Shown here: positions 51,757 through 61,359 of the stretch, piece after piece
Layout of the letters: each line of letters opens with the position of its first letter
Position numbering within the stretch: position 1 is the stretch's first letter
Assembly: GCA_024919215.1 (NCBI GenBank)
Contig: CP103437.1
Location: 186,001 to 250,000 of the forward strand
Reading direction: 5' to 3'
From: Methylophilaceae bacterium LSUCC0665
GTDB lineage: Bacteria; Pseudomonadota; Gammaproteobacteria; Burkholderiales; Methylophilaceae
Length of the DNA: 64,000 nucleotides
The notes under the pieces: model-generated
Database searches by the model: none
What the model saw: the letters and a program-made list of their open reading frames with translations, nothing else
What the model was told of the DNA's origin: nothing
Made by a program: the position numbers and the translations under genes

Positions 51757-53128
51757 ATTTATATTAACAATTTTTATCACAATAATACTTACTAGTTGTT
51801 CAAGTATTGAAGAAATTCCAATTATTGATAAAGTAACGCAACCTGATTATGTCAGCTCAAAAAAAGCAAAAAAATTAGAAATACCTCCAGATCTTGATGA
51901 TGTTAATTCATCAAACAAATACACAATCAATGGCCAGCCAACCTCCCTAAAACAATATCAAAATAAAGATAATGAGAAAAATCTTGCTAATTTAATCAAT
52001 AATGAAAAAGATAAGATTAAAGTTGTTAAATCAGGAGCAATGCGCTGGTTGGTTATCCCGGCAAGACAAAAAGAAGTATGGCCAGTTGTTGAAAGTTTCT
52101 GGGAAGATATGGGGTTTGATGTTTCGTCATCTAAACGCACAGGAATTATTGAAACGAAATGGATCTCAGAGTCGGATTTAAAAAAAGAGGAAAGCACTCT
52201 AGGCAGGTTTGATGCATGGCTAGATGCTTTGGCCAATACTGGGACACGAAGAAAGTTTAGAACAAGAATTGAGGACGGAGTTGTGGAGGGCACAACTGAG
52301 GTGTATTTGTCACAAAGATCAGCTCTTCAAGGCCTTGATGAACATTACGAAAGAAAATCTAAACATTTCGATAATACAGTAAACCCAGATACAGTATATA
52401 AAATACAGGAATATAAATCTGGTCCAGATGATGAAAAAGAGATTATGGTTAGTAATTTTAAAGAAGATGATTTAGAAATTCAGTATGAACTCCTCCGACG
52501 GCTTATGGTTAAATTGGGTGCGAGCGATCTTAGTGCTAAAGAATCACTGGATACAGCTGTTGAAATCAAAAATGCTGAATTGATTAACCAGGATGATTAT
52601 AAATATATAAAATTAAATGATAATTACAGTAGGGCATGGAGAAGGCTAAGTTTAGCTATTGATATGGTTGGTTTTTTAGTTGAAGACAAAAATCGCTCCG
52701 ATGGTATTTTTTACATAAAATATTCAAACTTAGAAATTGACGAAGATGGACAAAAACCAAAAAAGAAAAAAGGGCTAATTAGTAAGTTGGCTTTTTGGCA
52801 AGACGATGATGTCAGTAAAGAAGAAGACCCGGAAGGCCAAGAGATGTATCGAAAAGAGATTGAAGGGGAAGATCAGGACGAAGCTTCATTAAATAAATCT
52901 GATAAAAAATGGTCAGAAAAAACTTGGGAAGAAAAATTTCCTTTTTTTGCAAATTGGGGTGATGATGAAGAAGAAAATGTTCCAGAAGGGGAAAAAAGAT
53001 TCAGAGTGCGCATTGTTGAAATTGACGACGGTGCAAAAGTCTATATAGATTATCCTAACGAGTCATTAAATAAAACAAAAACTGCACAATCTATTATCAA
53101 TATTCTTTATGATTATCTAAAAACATAA
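51749..53128 (+). CDS. bamC: Outer-membrane assembly lipoprotein BamC
   Basis: This protein of about 459 residues has a lipoprotein signal with lipobox ILTSC. An unstructured stretch follows (EEIPIIDKVTQPDYVSSKKAKKLEIPPDL) that in BamC binds BamD, then two helix-grip domains beginning AMRWLVIPARQKEVWPVVESFWED and SRAWRRLSLAIDMVGFLVEDKN. It is a component of the Bam complex that inserts outer-membrane proteins. It is longer than E. coli BamC (344) because about 83 Lys/Asp/Glu-rich residues (around 331-413) are inserted inside the second domain. ATG 51749 is preferred to a TTG three codons upstream. Confidence 0.9.
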   Translation: MYKFILTIFITIILTSCSSIEEIPIIDKVTQPDYVSSKKAKKLEIPPDLDDVNSSNKYTINGQPTSLKQYQNKDNEKNLANLINNEKDKIKVVKSGAMRWLVIPARQKEVWPVVESFWEDMGFDVSSSKRTGIIETKWISESDLKKEESTLGRFDAWLDALANTGTRRKFRTRIEDGVVEGTTEVYLSQRSALQGLDEHYERKSKHFDNTVNPDTVYKIQEYKSGPDDEKEIMVSNFKEDDLEIQYELLRRLMVKLGASDLSAKESLDTAVEIKNAELINQDDYKYIKLNDNYSRAWRRLSLAIDMVGFLVEDKNRSDGIFYIKYSNLEIDEDGQKPKKKKGLISKLAFWQDDDVSKEEDPEGQEMYRKEIEGEDQDEASLNKSDKKWSEKTWEEKFPFFANWGDDEEENVPEGEKRFRVRIVEIDDGAKVYIDYPNESLNKTKTAQSIINILYDYLKT

Positions 53129-53133
53129 AAATA

Positions 53134-53886
53134 ATGTTCTTATTTGCATCTTTGGGAAGCGGAAGTGAAGGAAATTCTTTTTTAATTAAAACTGATAAAA
53201 CAATCTTTATGGTGGATTGTGGATTTAATTACAAAGAAACAGAAAATAGACTTTCAGAGTTAGGCCTTACTTTTTCAGACATTAATCATATTTTAATTAC
53301 TCATGAGCATGAAGATCACATGAGAGCAATAAAGATGATTATCAAGAAAGAGAAAATTCAAATAAGTTGTTCTTATGGCACAGCAAAAAAAATTGGAATT
53401 GTTGACGAGGTTAATATAATAAACCCTGGTGATATAGTAGTAGACAATGATCTTCAGGTTGAAGTCGTGCCGGTACCACACGATGCTCGCGAACCATGCC
53501 ATTACGTTTTTAAAAAAGATACATTAAAAATAGGAATAATCACAGATTTTGGATCATTAACTCCTAAAATTATTGAATCATATTCTAATTTAAATTATTT
53601 GGTTGTAGAGGCAAATCATGATGCAAATTTACTGATGAAATCCTCTTATCCAACAAGTCTTAAGAATAGAATTTTTGGAAAACTAGGTCATGCAAATAAT
53701 GATTTAACATTTGATTTAATTTCTCAAATAAAAAAAGATAAATTAAAAAAAATTATATTTTGTCACTTGAGTAAGCAAAATAATCAAAAAGAAATAATTA
53801 AGCACACAGTAAAAGAGTACTTCGATAAATTTCAATGTGAGTTTATAAGTCAAGAGAATATATTTAACTGGTCTGAAATTAAATAA
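53134..53886 (+). CDS. MBL-fold metallo-hydrolase (YycJ/WalJ-like)
   Basis: This 250-residue metallo-beta-lactamase-fold protein begins FASLGSGSEGNSFLI and carries the metal-binding HEHEDHMRA (His-x-His-x-Asp-His), PVPHDAREP and GKLGHANNDLT, with a final CHLSKQNN. These are features of the YycJ/WalJ group, putative phosphodiesterases or nucleases. In Betaproteobacteria this gene often follows dapA-bamC, as here. The substrate is not known. Its 3' end overlaps the convergent hydroxylase-like gene by 8 nt. Confidence 0.9.
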   Translation: MFLFASLGSGSEGNSFLIKTDKTIFMVDCGFNYKETENRLSELGLTFSDINHILITHEHEDHMRAIKMIIKKEKIQISCSYGTAKKIGIVDEVNIINPGDIVVDNDLQVEVVPVPHDAREPCHYVFKKDTLKIGIITDFGSLTPKIIESYSNLNYLVVEANHDANLLMKSSYPTSLKNRIFGKLGHANNDLTFDLISQIKKDKLKKIIFCHLSKQNNQKEIIKHTVKEYFDKFQCEFISQENIFNWSEIK

Positions 53887-54919
53887 CAAATTTTCTTTTA
53901 AATACAATATATTCTTTTTTGAATAGCTTAAATAAAAGCAAAATAGATTTGTTATCTATTTTTGAGGCATCTATTATTTGTTTATTAAAAAAACTCTTAA
54001 ATTCTTTTATTGAGCTAGGTTCTACATTAATTTTAATTCCATTAATATAAAAATTTACTCCGAAATATAATGCTTTTGTCTTTTGATTTAAAAAAAGAGG
54101 CAATTTTTTTAATTGCTCTTTAAATTTTTTAAAAGTAATTACTTTTGTTTTAAATAAATCTAAATCAACGTTTGTAAGATAAATCCCAATAAATTCATCT
54201 AGAATTATCGGTTTATAGTCTAAGTTATTAATAAAAAAGTCTTTAATATCATTTGAAATTAATGCCTTTTGTTTGGATAATGTTTTATTTTGAAAAAAAA
54301 TTGTTGATGTTTGATCTAGTTGATTAAAAATGTAGTCATTAAAAATTTCTTTTAAATTTAAAGAATCAGGAGATCTAAATCCAACAGAGTAGGTATTGCA
54401 TACCTCAGTTTGGCTGATTCCGTAATGATCAATTCCTGGTGGAACATATAGAATGTCTCCTTCTTTGACTGTATATGAAAATACTTTTTTATTTTCATAA
54501 ATTTTCCAGTTCTTAATGCCCTTGCCCTGAATCAAAAAAACACTGTAATTATCCTTATGCTTTCCAACCGATCCTTTGATATTAGATAAAGAAATCATGA
54601 CGTCATCTATCAAATATTGGGGGATAAAATCAAATAGATTTTTAATTTCAAAAGAAAGCTGATGTATATGATTTGTTTTATAAAAAAGCTTACTTAATGG
54701 AGTATTTATATGTAATTTCTTTTTAACATTAGTAAAATTAGTGTATTTTCCTCCATCTTGAATAAATACTTTCTTCTCTAAAGCTTTTGTGGATGGTAAA
54801 TCAAAATTATCCAAGTCGATAAAGTTATCATCTAGCTTGCTTATTCCCCCAGGCAGAAAAAAATGTTTTTTATCCCAGTAATTTTTAAGGAAGGATTTTT
54901 TGTTTAATATTAATTTCAT
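53879..54919 (-). CDS. JmjC/cupin oxygenase, uL16 3-hydroxylase (RoxA)-like, divergent
   Basis: This 346-residue protein has the double-stranded beta-helix iron motif: His-Lys-Asp in GSVGKHKDNYSVFLIQGKG (His-x-Asp) and the second His in ILYVPPGIDHYGIS. KNWKIYENK follows the first metal motif as in E. coli YcfD/RoxA, which hydroxylates an arginine of ribosomal protein L16 using 2-oxoglutarate and O2. The C-terminal winged-helix-like region is very AT-coded and weakly conserved. The fold is clear; substrate identity is inferred from family. Confidence 0.72.
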   Translation of the reverse strand: MKLILNKKSFLKNYWDKKHFFLPGGISKLDDNFIDLDNFDLPSTKALEKKVFIQDGGKYTNFTNVKKKLHINTPLSKLFYKTNHIHQLSFEIKNLFDFIPQYLIDDVMISLSNIKGSVGKHKDNYSVFLIQGKGIKNWKIYENKKVFSYTVKEGDILYVPPGIDHYGISQTEVCNTYSVGFRSPDSLNLKEIFNDYIFNQLDQTSTIFFQNKTLSKQKALISNDIKDFFINNLDYKPIILDEFIGIYLTNVDLDLFKTKVITFKKFKEQLKKLPLFLNQKTKALYFGVNFYINGIKINVEPSSIKEFKSFFNKQIIDASKIDNKSILLLFKLFKKEYIVFKRKFVI

Positions 54920-54957
54920 AAGTTTATTTTAGATTACTTTAAAGATAGAATGTTGAT

Positions 54958-55965
54958 ATGTTATATCGCTTTTTCCGATCAGTAATATTTCTGTTACCAC
55001 CTGAATTTTCTCATCACTTCATTTTAAAAATCTTGAAGTTCGTTAATTTTATTTCACTTTTAAAAGCAAAAGATATAAAAAATGAAAAGCCAGTTTCTAT
55101 CAAGGGATTAAATTTTAAAAATAGGGTAGGTTTGGCTGCTGGTTTCGATAAAAATGCAGAGCACATAGAAATATTTGAGAATCTTGGATTTGGTTTTTTA
55201 GAAATAGGTACTGTGACCCCAAAACCGCAGCCTGGAAATAAAAAGCCTAGGATTTATAGAGATCCAGAAAATGAAGCTCTCATCAATTCTTTTGGTTTTA
55301 ATAATGTTGGTATTTATAAGTTTATTGATAATATAAAAAAATCAAATGTAAATCTTATAATTGGCATTAATATTGGAAAAAATGCAATGACTGCATATGA
55401 GGATTCCATAAACGACTATATTGCATGTATGAGAGAAGCATACATATATGCAGATTATTTAACAGTGAATATATCTTCTCCCAATACCAAAAACTTAAGG
55501 GATCTTCATAATCTCACGGATTTAAGAATATTTATAAAAAGTTTAATGGTAGAAAAAAATAAGTTGAAAAAAAAATTGAATAAATCTGTGCCTATTTTTT
55601 TAAAACTATCTCCAGATATTGAAGAATCAAAAATTAAACCAATCATTGACTTACTTATTGCCAATAACATTGATGGAGTTATCATCACTAACACAACAAT
55701 TGATAAGTCAAAAATATCCAAGCATTATCAACATCTTCCTGGCGGTGTGTCAGGAGCGCCTTTAAAAATAAAATCAGAACAAATGTTATCAAAAGTTAAA
55801 AAAATTTCTAAAAATAAGCTCTTAATTATCAGCGTTGGTGGAATCATGACTGCTGATGATGCATTAAAAAGAATTAGAATGGGAGCTGATTTAGTTCAGA
55901 TATATACCGGTCTAATTTATCAAGGACCATCTTTGGTTAATGAAATTCGTCAAAAGCTATCATAA
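54958..55965 (+). CDS. pyrD: Dihydroorotate dehydrogenase (quinone, class 2)
   Basis: This 335-residue FMN enzyme oxidises dihydroorotate to orotate and passes electrons to quinone. It has the N-terminal hydrophobic helices that contact the membrane (LYRFFRSVIFLLPPEFSHHFILKILK in pieces). FMN and substrate motifs follow: GLAAGFDKNAE, IGTVTPKPQPGN, NSFGFNNVG, TVNISSPNTKNLRDL with the catalytic Ser of class 2, ITNTTIDKS and GGVSGAPLK. Its 3' end overlaps the following GST gene by 26 nt. Confidence 0.97.
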   Translation: MLYRFFRSVIFLLPPEFSHHFILKILKFVNFISLLKAKDIKNEKPVSIKGLNFKNRVGLAAGFDKNAEHIEIFENLGFGFLEIGTVTPKPQPGNKKPRIYRDPENEALINSFGFNNVGIYKFIDNIKKSNVNLIIGINIGKNAMTAYEDSINDYIACMREAYIYADYLTVNISSPNTKNLRDLHNLTDLRIFIKSLMVEKNKLKKKLNKSVPIFLKLSPDIEESKIKPIIDLLIANNIDGVIITNTTIDKSKISKHYQHLPGGVSGAPLKIKSEQMLSKVKKISKNKLLIISVGGIMTADDALKRIRMGADLVQIYTGLIYQGPSLVNEIRQKLS

Positions 55966-56572
55966 GAGCGTTTTACCATTTATGTATTCTTATAGGAGAT
56001 GTCCATACGCGATGCGTGCACGGCTGTCTTTATATCTTGCTCGGATAGAATTTTTTATATACGAAATCTCTTTAAAAAACAAACCAGAACATATGCTAGC
56101 AGTGAGCCCAAAAGGAACAGTACCGGTCTTAATTTTAGGGGACAATCAAATAATTGATGAGAGTCTGGATATAATGATATGGGCATTTTCACATCAAGGT
56201 ATTATGGATAAATATCTTCCTCAGGATAAGAAACAAATAAGTTTATCTCTCATAAATTCAAATGATACCTCTTTTAAAAAAAATTTAGATAGCTATAAAT
56301 ATGCTTATGATGACAATAAAAGAGAGAATGCATTTAAAAAGTGCCTAGATTATGTATCAGAGCTAGATTTACTTTTAGAAAAAAATGAATATCTACTAGA
56401 TGACTGTCCTCTCATGGTTGATTATGCAATCTTTCCATTTATCAGACAATTTATAAATGTAGATGTACTAAAATTTGAAGATGAGGGTTTTAAAAAGATT
56501 AACCAATGGTTTAATCGAATATTATCGTCCAATGAATTTGAACATATTATGATGAAGTCAAAGATTTCTTAG
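55940..56572 (+). CDS. Glutathione S-transferase-like protein
   Basis: This protein of about 210 residues has a thioredoxin-like N-terminal domain with MYSYRRCPYAMRARLSLYLA (active-site Ser/Cys region) and KGTVPVLIL with the cis-Pro, then DESLDIMIW. An all-helical C-terminal domain follows (PLMVDYAIFPFIRQF). This is the common GST/glutaredoxin-2-like layout of Proteobacteria; the substrate is unknown. The start is uncertain: ATG 55940 lies inside pyrD, and ATG 55982 is too close to the first strand. The 3' end overlaps clpA on the opposite strand by 26 nt. Confidence 0.85.
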   Translation: MKFVKSYHKSVLPFMYSYRRCPYAMRARLSLYLARIEFFIYEISLKNKPEHMLAVSPKGTVPVLILGDNQIIDESLDIMIWAFSHQGIMDKYLPQDKKQISLSLINSNDTSFKKNLDSYKYAYDDNKRENAFKKCLDYVSELDLLLEKNEYLLDDCPLMVDYAIFPFIRQFINVDVLKFEDEGFKKINQWFNRILSSNEFEHIMMKSKIS

Positions 56573-58832
56573 ATGATGTTGATTGTTTTGACTCAATCTG
56601 CAATTTAATATTTTCATTTTCATCAATATCAATATGAACATCGCCGCCATTAACTAATTTTCCAAATAGTAATTCGTCAGCAAGAGCTTTTCTAATAGTA
56701 TCTTGGATTAATCTTGACATAGGCCTAGCACCCATTTTGATATCGAAACCATTTTTAGCTAAATAATTTTTTAAGTTATTTGAAAAGGTCACTTCGACTT
56801 TTTTATCATGCAATTGATTCTCAAGCTGGATTAAAAATTTATCTACAACTTTAAGAATAGTCTCATTCTCAAGAGGGGCAAAAGAAACAATAGCATCAAT
56901 ACGATTTCTAAACTCTGGAGAAAAGGCTTTATTAATTTCTTTTTTTTCATCAAAAACGGTTTGAGCATCTGTGATAAAACCTAATGATGATTTTGATAAT
57001 GACTCAGCACCAACATTCGTGGTCATAATTAACGTAACGTTCCTAAAGTCAATTTTCCGTCCATTGCTATCAGTAAGGAAACCATTATCCATAATTTGAA
57101 GAAGTATATTATGTACATCTGGATGTGCTTTCTCAATCTCATCAAGTAATAAAACGGCATAAGGGTTTTTATTGATTGACTCTGTTAAAGTGCCACCTTG
57201 ATCAAAACCTACGTATCCGGGGGGGGCGCCAATTAGCTTTGATACAGCATGTCTCTCCATGAATTCGCTCATATCAATACGGATTAATTCAATACCTAAA
57301 GTATAAGCGAGCTGTTTGGCTACTTCTGTTTTACCAACCCCAGTAGGACCACTAAACATAAAACTACCAATTGGTTTATTGTCTGATAGTAAACCACTGC
57401 GAGCCATTTTTATTGCAGTTGAAAGTTTATTAATAGCTTCATCTTGACCAAAAATTATCGCTTTCAGATCTCGCTCTAGGTTTTTGAGCATGCTGAGATC
57501 ATCTTGGTTAATATTTTTGGATGGAATTTTCGCAATTTTAGAAATAACTTCCTCAATTTCTTTCGATGAGATAGTTTTCTTTTGTTTTGTTTTCGGAAGT
57601 ATTTTTTGTAATGCTCCGGCTTCATCAATAACATCAATGGCTTTATCAGGAAGTTTTCTATCGGTAATATATTTGGCTGATAATTCAACCGCTGAAATCA
57701 ATGCATTGTTCAAAAACTTAACTTTATGATGGCCTTCAAATGATTTTTTTAAACCTTTAAGAATTTCTATAGAAACTGGGATCGATGGTTCATCGACATC
57801 AATTTTTTGAAAACGTCTAGTTAATGCGTGATCTTTTTCAAAAACAGTTCTATATTCATTAAAAGTTGTTGCGCCAATACATCTCAACTCCCCTTTCGCT
57901 AAAGCAGGTTTAAGGAGATTCGATGCATCCAATGTGCCACCGCTAGCAGATCCTGCGCCAATGATGGTATGGATTTCATCAATAAATAATATGGCATTAG
58001 GTTTTTTTGTGAGTTGTTTTAAGACATTTTTTAGACGTTGTTCAAAATCACCACGATATTTTGTCCCAGCAATAAGGGCGCCAAGGTCTAAAGAGTAAAT
58101 TACTGTATCTTTGAGTACTTCAGGTATATCACCATCAACAATTTTTTTTGCCAGACCTTCAGCTATGGCTGTCTTGCCAACACCTGCATCACCAACTAAA
58201 AGTGGATTATTTTTTCTTCTTCTGCATAAGATTTGAGCTACTCTTTCAATTTCTTCTTCTCTTCCAATCACTGGGTCAATTTTCCCATCGAGAACTATTT
58301 TATTCAGATTTAATGCATAGGATTCTAGATCAGATTCTTTGTTTTGTATTTTTTGGTCAATATTTTCATCAACCTCATCAGCTTCATTTTCTTTATCTAT
58401 ATCTTTTTCAATTCCATGAGCAATAAAATTAACGACGTCTAATCTTGCAATTCCTTGTTGATGAAGAAAGTACACTGCATGTGAATCTTTCTCGCCAAAA
58501 ATTGCAACTAGAACATTTGCGCCTGTTACTTCTTTTTTTCCCGAGGACTGAACATGGAGCATAGCTCTTTGTATGACTCTTTGAAAACCAAGGGTAGGTT
58601 GTGTATCAACCTCATTTTCACCATTGACAATAGGAGTATGCTCTTCAATATGATTTAGTAAATCTTTCTTTAGGGTATCAAAATTTGCCCCACAAGCTTT
58701 CAAGACTTCCTGAGCGGAGGGATTATCAAGCATGGCTACTAAAAGATGTTCGACAGTGATAAGCTCATGTCTTTTTTGACGTGCATCCATAAATGCCATA
58801 TGTAAACTAACTTCTAATTCTTGTGAAATCAT
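56547..58832 (-). CDS. clpA: ATP-dependent Clp protease ATP-binding subunit ClpA
   Basis: This 761-residue Hsp100 unfoldase feeds substrates to ClpP. It has the N-terminal Clp-N repeat domain (about 1-150). The first AAA module carries Walker [10 protein letters not shown] and Walker [19 protein letters not shown]; the second carries [14 protein letters not shown] and [12 protein letters not shown]. The ends match ClpA ([21 protein letters not shown]) and the middle coiled-coil domain of ClpB is absent. It lies 7 nt after clpS, its adaptor. A Ser/Thr/Lys-rich tail ([14 protein letters not shown]) closes the protein. Confidence 0.97.
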   Translation of the reverse strand: MISQELEVSLHMAFMDARQKRHELITVEHLLVAMLDNPSAQEVLKACGANFDTLKKDLLNHIEEHTPIVNGENEVDTQPTLGFQRVIQRAMLHVQSSGKKEVTGANVLVAIFGEKDSHAVYFLHQQGIARLDVVNFIAHGIEKDIDKENEADEVDENIDQKIQNKESDLESYALNLNKIVLDGKIDPVIGREEEIERVAQILCRRRKNNPLLVGDAGVGKTAIAEGLAKKIVDGDIPEVLKDTVIYSLDLGALIAGTKYRGDFEQRLKNVLKQLTKKPNAILFIDEIHTIIGAGSASGGTLDASNLLKPALAKGELRCIGATTFNEYRTVFEKDHALTRRFQKIDVDEPSIPVSIEILKGLKKSFEGHHKVKFLNNALISAVELSAKYITDRKLPDKAIDVIDEAGALQKILPKTKQKKTISSKEIEEVISKIAKIPSKNINQDDLSMLKNLERDLKAIIFGQDEAINKLSTAIKMARSGLLSDNKPIGSFMFSGPTGVGKTEVAKQLAYTLGIELIRIDMSEFMERHAVSKLIGAPPGYVGFDQGGTLTESINKNPYAVLLLDEIEKAHPDVHNILLQIMDNGFLTDSNGRKIDFRNVTLIMTTNVGAESLSKSSLGFITDAQTVFDEKKEINKAFSPEFRNRIDAIVSFAPLENETILKVVDKFLIQLENQLHDKKVEVTFSNNLKNYLAKNGFDIKMGARPMSRLIQDTIRKALADELLFGKLVNGGDVHIDIDENENIKLQIESKQSTSSKKSLTSS

Positions 58833-58839
58833 AATTTAA

Positions 58840-59148
58840 TCATATCTTTTCTATAATACTTTGCAAGGGGTGTTGAGCTTCTTTTGCTAACTTTAATACT
58901 TGATTCATCTTGGTTTCGGCAATTTCATATGGATAAATTCCACATATTGCCATTCCTTCTGTATGAATTTTCAACATAATTCTGGTTGCCTCATCCTCTG
59001 TTTTTGTGAAAACTTTCATAAGAACGTCAACCACAAATTCCATTGGAGTAAAATCATCATTTAGAACTAAAACTTTGAACATTTTGGGAAGATTTGGTTT
59101 AACCTTTTTTTTTGGTTCAACTATTATCTTCTGATCTTCTTGAGCCAT
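58840..59148 (-). CDS. clpS: ATP-dependent Clp protease adaptor ClpS
   Basis: This 102-residue adaptor recognises N-degrons and delivers them to ClpA. It has a charged, flexible N-terminal tail, then MFKVLVLNDDFTPMEFVVDVLMKVF with the NDD substrate-pocket residues, and KIHTEGMAICGIYPYEIAETK. It is upstream of clpA in the same operon, the usual arrangement. Confidence 0.97.
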   Translation of the reverse strand: MAQEDQKIIVEPKKKVKPNLPKMFKVLVLNDDFTPMEFVVDVLMKVFTKTEDEATRIMLKIHTEGMAICGIYPYEIAETKMNQVLKLAKEAQHPLQSIIEKI

Positions 59149-59155
59149 AGCGATT

Positions 59156-60412
59156 TTATTTAAAAATTTTAAGAGTTTTTATGCTTTTGTCTTGAGCGTT
59201 AATAATTTCAAAAGTAATGCCATCAATTTTAAAGCTCGTATTAGTTTCTGGTATATCTTCAAAATATTCCAAGATATAACCATTTATAGTTTTTGCTTTT
59301 TGTGATGATAAATTTAATTTAGTTATTTTATTAACTTTTTTTAAATTACATCCTCCTTCAATAATCCATCCATCGTCTTCATTTATAATTTTTGCATCGT
59401 CTGAGGGAAGATTTAAACTGAATTCACCAGTAACTTCCTCGAGAATATCTTCTAGAGTAATTATCCCCATAAAGTCGCCATATTCATTAACCACTACAGC
59501 AATCTTATATTTATTTTCTTGAAAATGCTGAATTTGTTTATGTAAAGAAGTTCCACTTGCAACAAATTCTGCTGGCTCAACGGTATCTCTTATTTTATCA
59601 ATAGTAATGCCATCTTGATCATCAATGAATTTTATTAATTTTCTGATATTTAATAATCCAGTTATTTGTTGACTATCGTTATTTCGGACCAGTATAAACT
59701 CATGGTGATAAGTTTTTAATTTTTTAAATATCTCTTCAACATCTTGATTTATATTGATGAATTCAACATTGGTATGTGGAATCATTAGATCGTCAACACT
59801 ATCATTTTCTAAGTCGATTAAATTAATCAGCATAGATTGATTTTTGTTTGTAATGTCTTTGCTAGAGGATGAGATGACAGATTTCAATTCATCCATCGTA
59901 ATCAAACTTTTTTCATTAAAATTTAGCTTAATATTGAAGATTTTTAAAATTGATAAGACAAAAAAGTTAATAAATAAGACTATCGGATAAAGAATTTTAA
60001 GTAGGGGATATAGTATAAAGCTGCATGCCAAGGCTAGTCTTTCACTGTAAGCAGCAGCAATAACTTTTGGGGTAATTTCACTAAAAATAACAATTAAAAA
60101 AGTTACAATAAGCGTCGAAGCCAATAAAATTTCTTCATCTGAATTGAATAATTGGATTGATATGACGGTTACCATTGAGGCAGCAGCAGCATTGGAGAAA
60201 TTGTTACATATCAAAATCACACTCAAAAGCTTATCTGTTTGCTTAATTAATTTATTGGCTAAACGAGCTGACTTTAAACCTTTTTTTTCTAGATATTGAA
60301 GTCTATGTTTATTAATACCCATCAAACTTGTCTCCGCAATCGAAAAGAAGGCCGAGATAAAAAGTAGGCAGAATAAAATAGTAATTTGATAAGTTATTGG
60401 TAAGTCAATCAC
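59156..60412 (-). CDS. CNNM/CorC-type membrane protein with CBS pair (YfjD/CorB-like)
   Basis: This 418-residue protein has an N-terminal DUF21 transmembrane domain of about four helices (LFISAFFSIAETSLMGINKHRL is its signature, with the Ala-Glu-Thr turn). Two CBS repeats follow (about 195-320, with MIPHTNVEFI and VVNEYGDFMGIITLEDILEEVTGE), then a CorC_HlyC domain ending about residue 410. Homologues are linked to magnesium and cobalt transport or resistance. The bacterial CNNM protein CorB/CorC group is the best match. It is 8 nt upstream of clpS and 9 nt after secF. Confidence 0.9.
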   Translation of the reverse strand: MIDLPITYQITILFCLLFISAFFSIAETSLMGINKHRLQYLEKKGLKSARLANKLIKQTDKLLSVILICNNFSNAAAASMVTVISIQLFNSDEEILLASTLIVTFLIVIFSEITPKVIAAAYSERLALACSFILYPLLKILYPIVLFINFFVLSILKIFNIKLNFNEKSLITMDELKSVISSSSKDITNKNQSMLINLIDLENDSVDDLMIPHTNVEFININQDVEEIFKKLKTYHHEFILVRNNDSQQITGLLNIRKLIKFIDDQDGITIDKIRDTVEPAEFVASGTSLHKQIQHFQENKYKIAVVVNEYGDFMGIITLEDILEEVTGEFSLNLPSDDAKIINEDDGWIIEGGCNLKKVNKITKLNLSSQKAKTINGYILEYFEDIPETNTSFKIDGITFEIINAQDKSIKTLKIFK

Positions 60413-60420
60413 TTTTCAAT

Positions 60421-61359
60421 TTATGGAGTTGATTCCATTTCTTCTTTTTTTTGTGGGGTTGAGCCTGCTAGATTGGAATGATTAGTTCCTAGCCATAACG
60501 CCATAGGACAGCCAACCATGATCGATGAATAAATTCCAAATAAAATACCAATCGTTAAGGCAAGTGAGAAGTTATGAAGGATTTCGCCACCAAAAATTAA
60601 CATCGAAATAACAACGGTCTGCGTAGATAAATGGGTCATGATGGTCCGTGACATGGTTCGTGTAATTGCATTATTCATTACATCAATGACGCTAGATCTT
60701 CTCATTTTCTTAAAGTTTTCTCTAACTCTATCAAAAACAACAACAGACTCATTCACAGAGTATCCAAGAACAGCAAGAACTGCTGCTAAAACTGTAAGAT
60801 TGAATTCCCATTGAAAAAAAGCAAAAAAACCTAAGATAATGATTACATCATGCATATTAGCAACAACAGCAGCAACAGCAAATCTCCATTCAAATCTTAA
60901 TGATAGATACAAGATAATTCCTAAACAAACAAATAGAATAGCTAACGCTCCATTTTCAAATAGCTCTTCACCAACTTGACCTCCTACCGACTCGACCCTT
61001 TTAATTTCAAACTTATTATTAAGTTTAGCGAGCTCCTGATTTACCAGTTCAGATAGTTCTGCAATGGTAATGTCTTCATTCAAAGGCATTCTGATTAGGA
61101 CATCTTTATCGGTTCCAAAATTTTGAACCTGAATTTCATTTAGGTTGATTTGCGTTAATTGCTCCCTAATCTCATCAACATTCGCTTTTTGTTCATAGGA
61201 AATTTCAATGATTGTTCCGCCAGTAAAATCTACACCATAATTTAAGCCCTTTTCAAATAGGAAAAAAAACGCCATGACAAAAGTAAGGATTGAGATGAAG
61301 GCAGCAATCTTTCGATATTTTAAAAAAGGTATATCATTTTTAACGCGAAATATTTCCAT
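60421..61359 (-). CDS. secF: Protein translocase subunit SecF
   Basis: This 312-residue membrane protein has six helices. It shows the first-helix and periplasmic start FEKGLNYGVDFTGGTIIEI, VGGQVGEELFENG, LAVLGYSVNESVVVFDRVRENF and the late ITRTMSRTIMTHLSTQ block. With SecD it uses the proton-motive force to pull proteins from the Sec channel. Its ATG overlaps the secD stop (TAATG). Confidence 0.97.
   Translation of the reverse strand: MEIFRVKNDIPFLKYRKIAAFISILTFVMAFFFLFEKGLNYGVDFTGGTIIEISYEQKANVDEIREQLTQINLNEIQVQNFGTDKDVLIRMPLNEDITIAELSELVNQELAKLNNKFEIKRVESVGGQVGEELFENGALAILFVCLGIILYLSLRFEWRFAVAAVVANMHDVIIILGFFAFFQWEFNLTVLAAVLAVLGYSVNESVVVFDRVRENFKKMRRSSVIDVMNNAITRTMSRTIMTHLSTQTVVISMLIFGGEILHNFSLALTIGILFGIYSSIMVGCPMALWLGTNHSNLAGSTPQKKEEMESTP

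Noticed and set aside
58148-58426. Plus-strand Phe/Leu/His-rich frame inside clpA
   Set aside because: Composition is typical of an antisense shadow; the clpA frame is fully conserved there.
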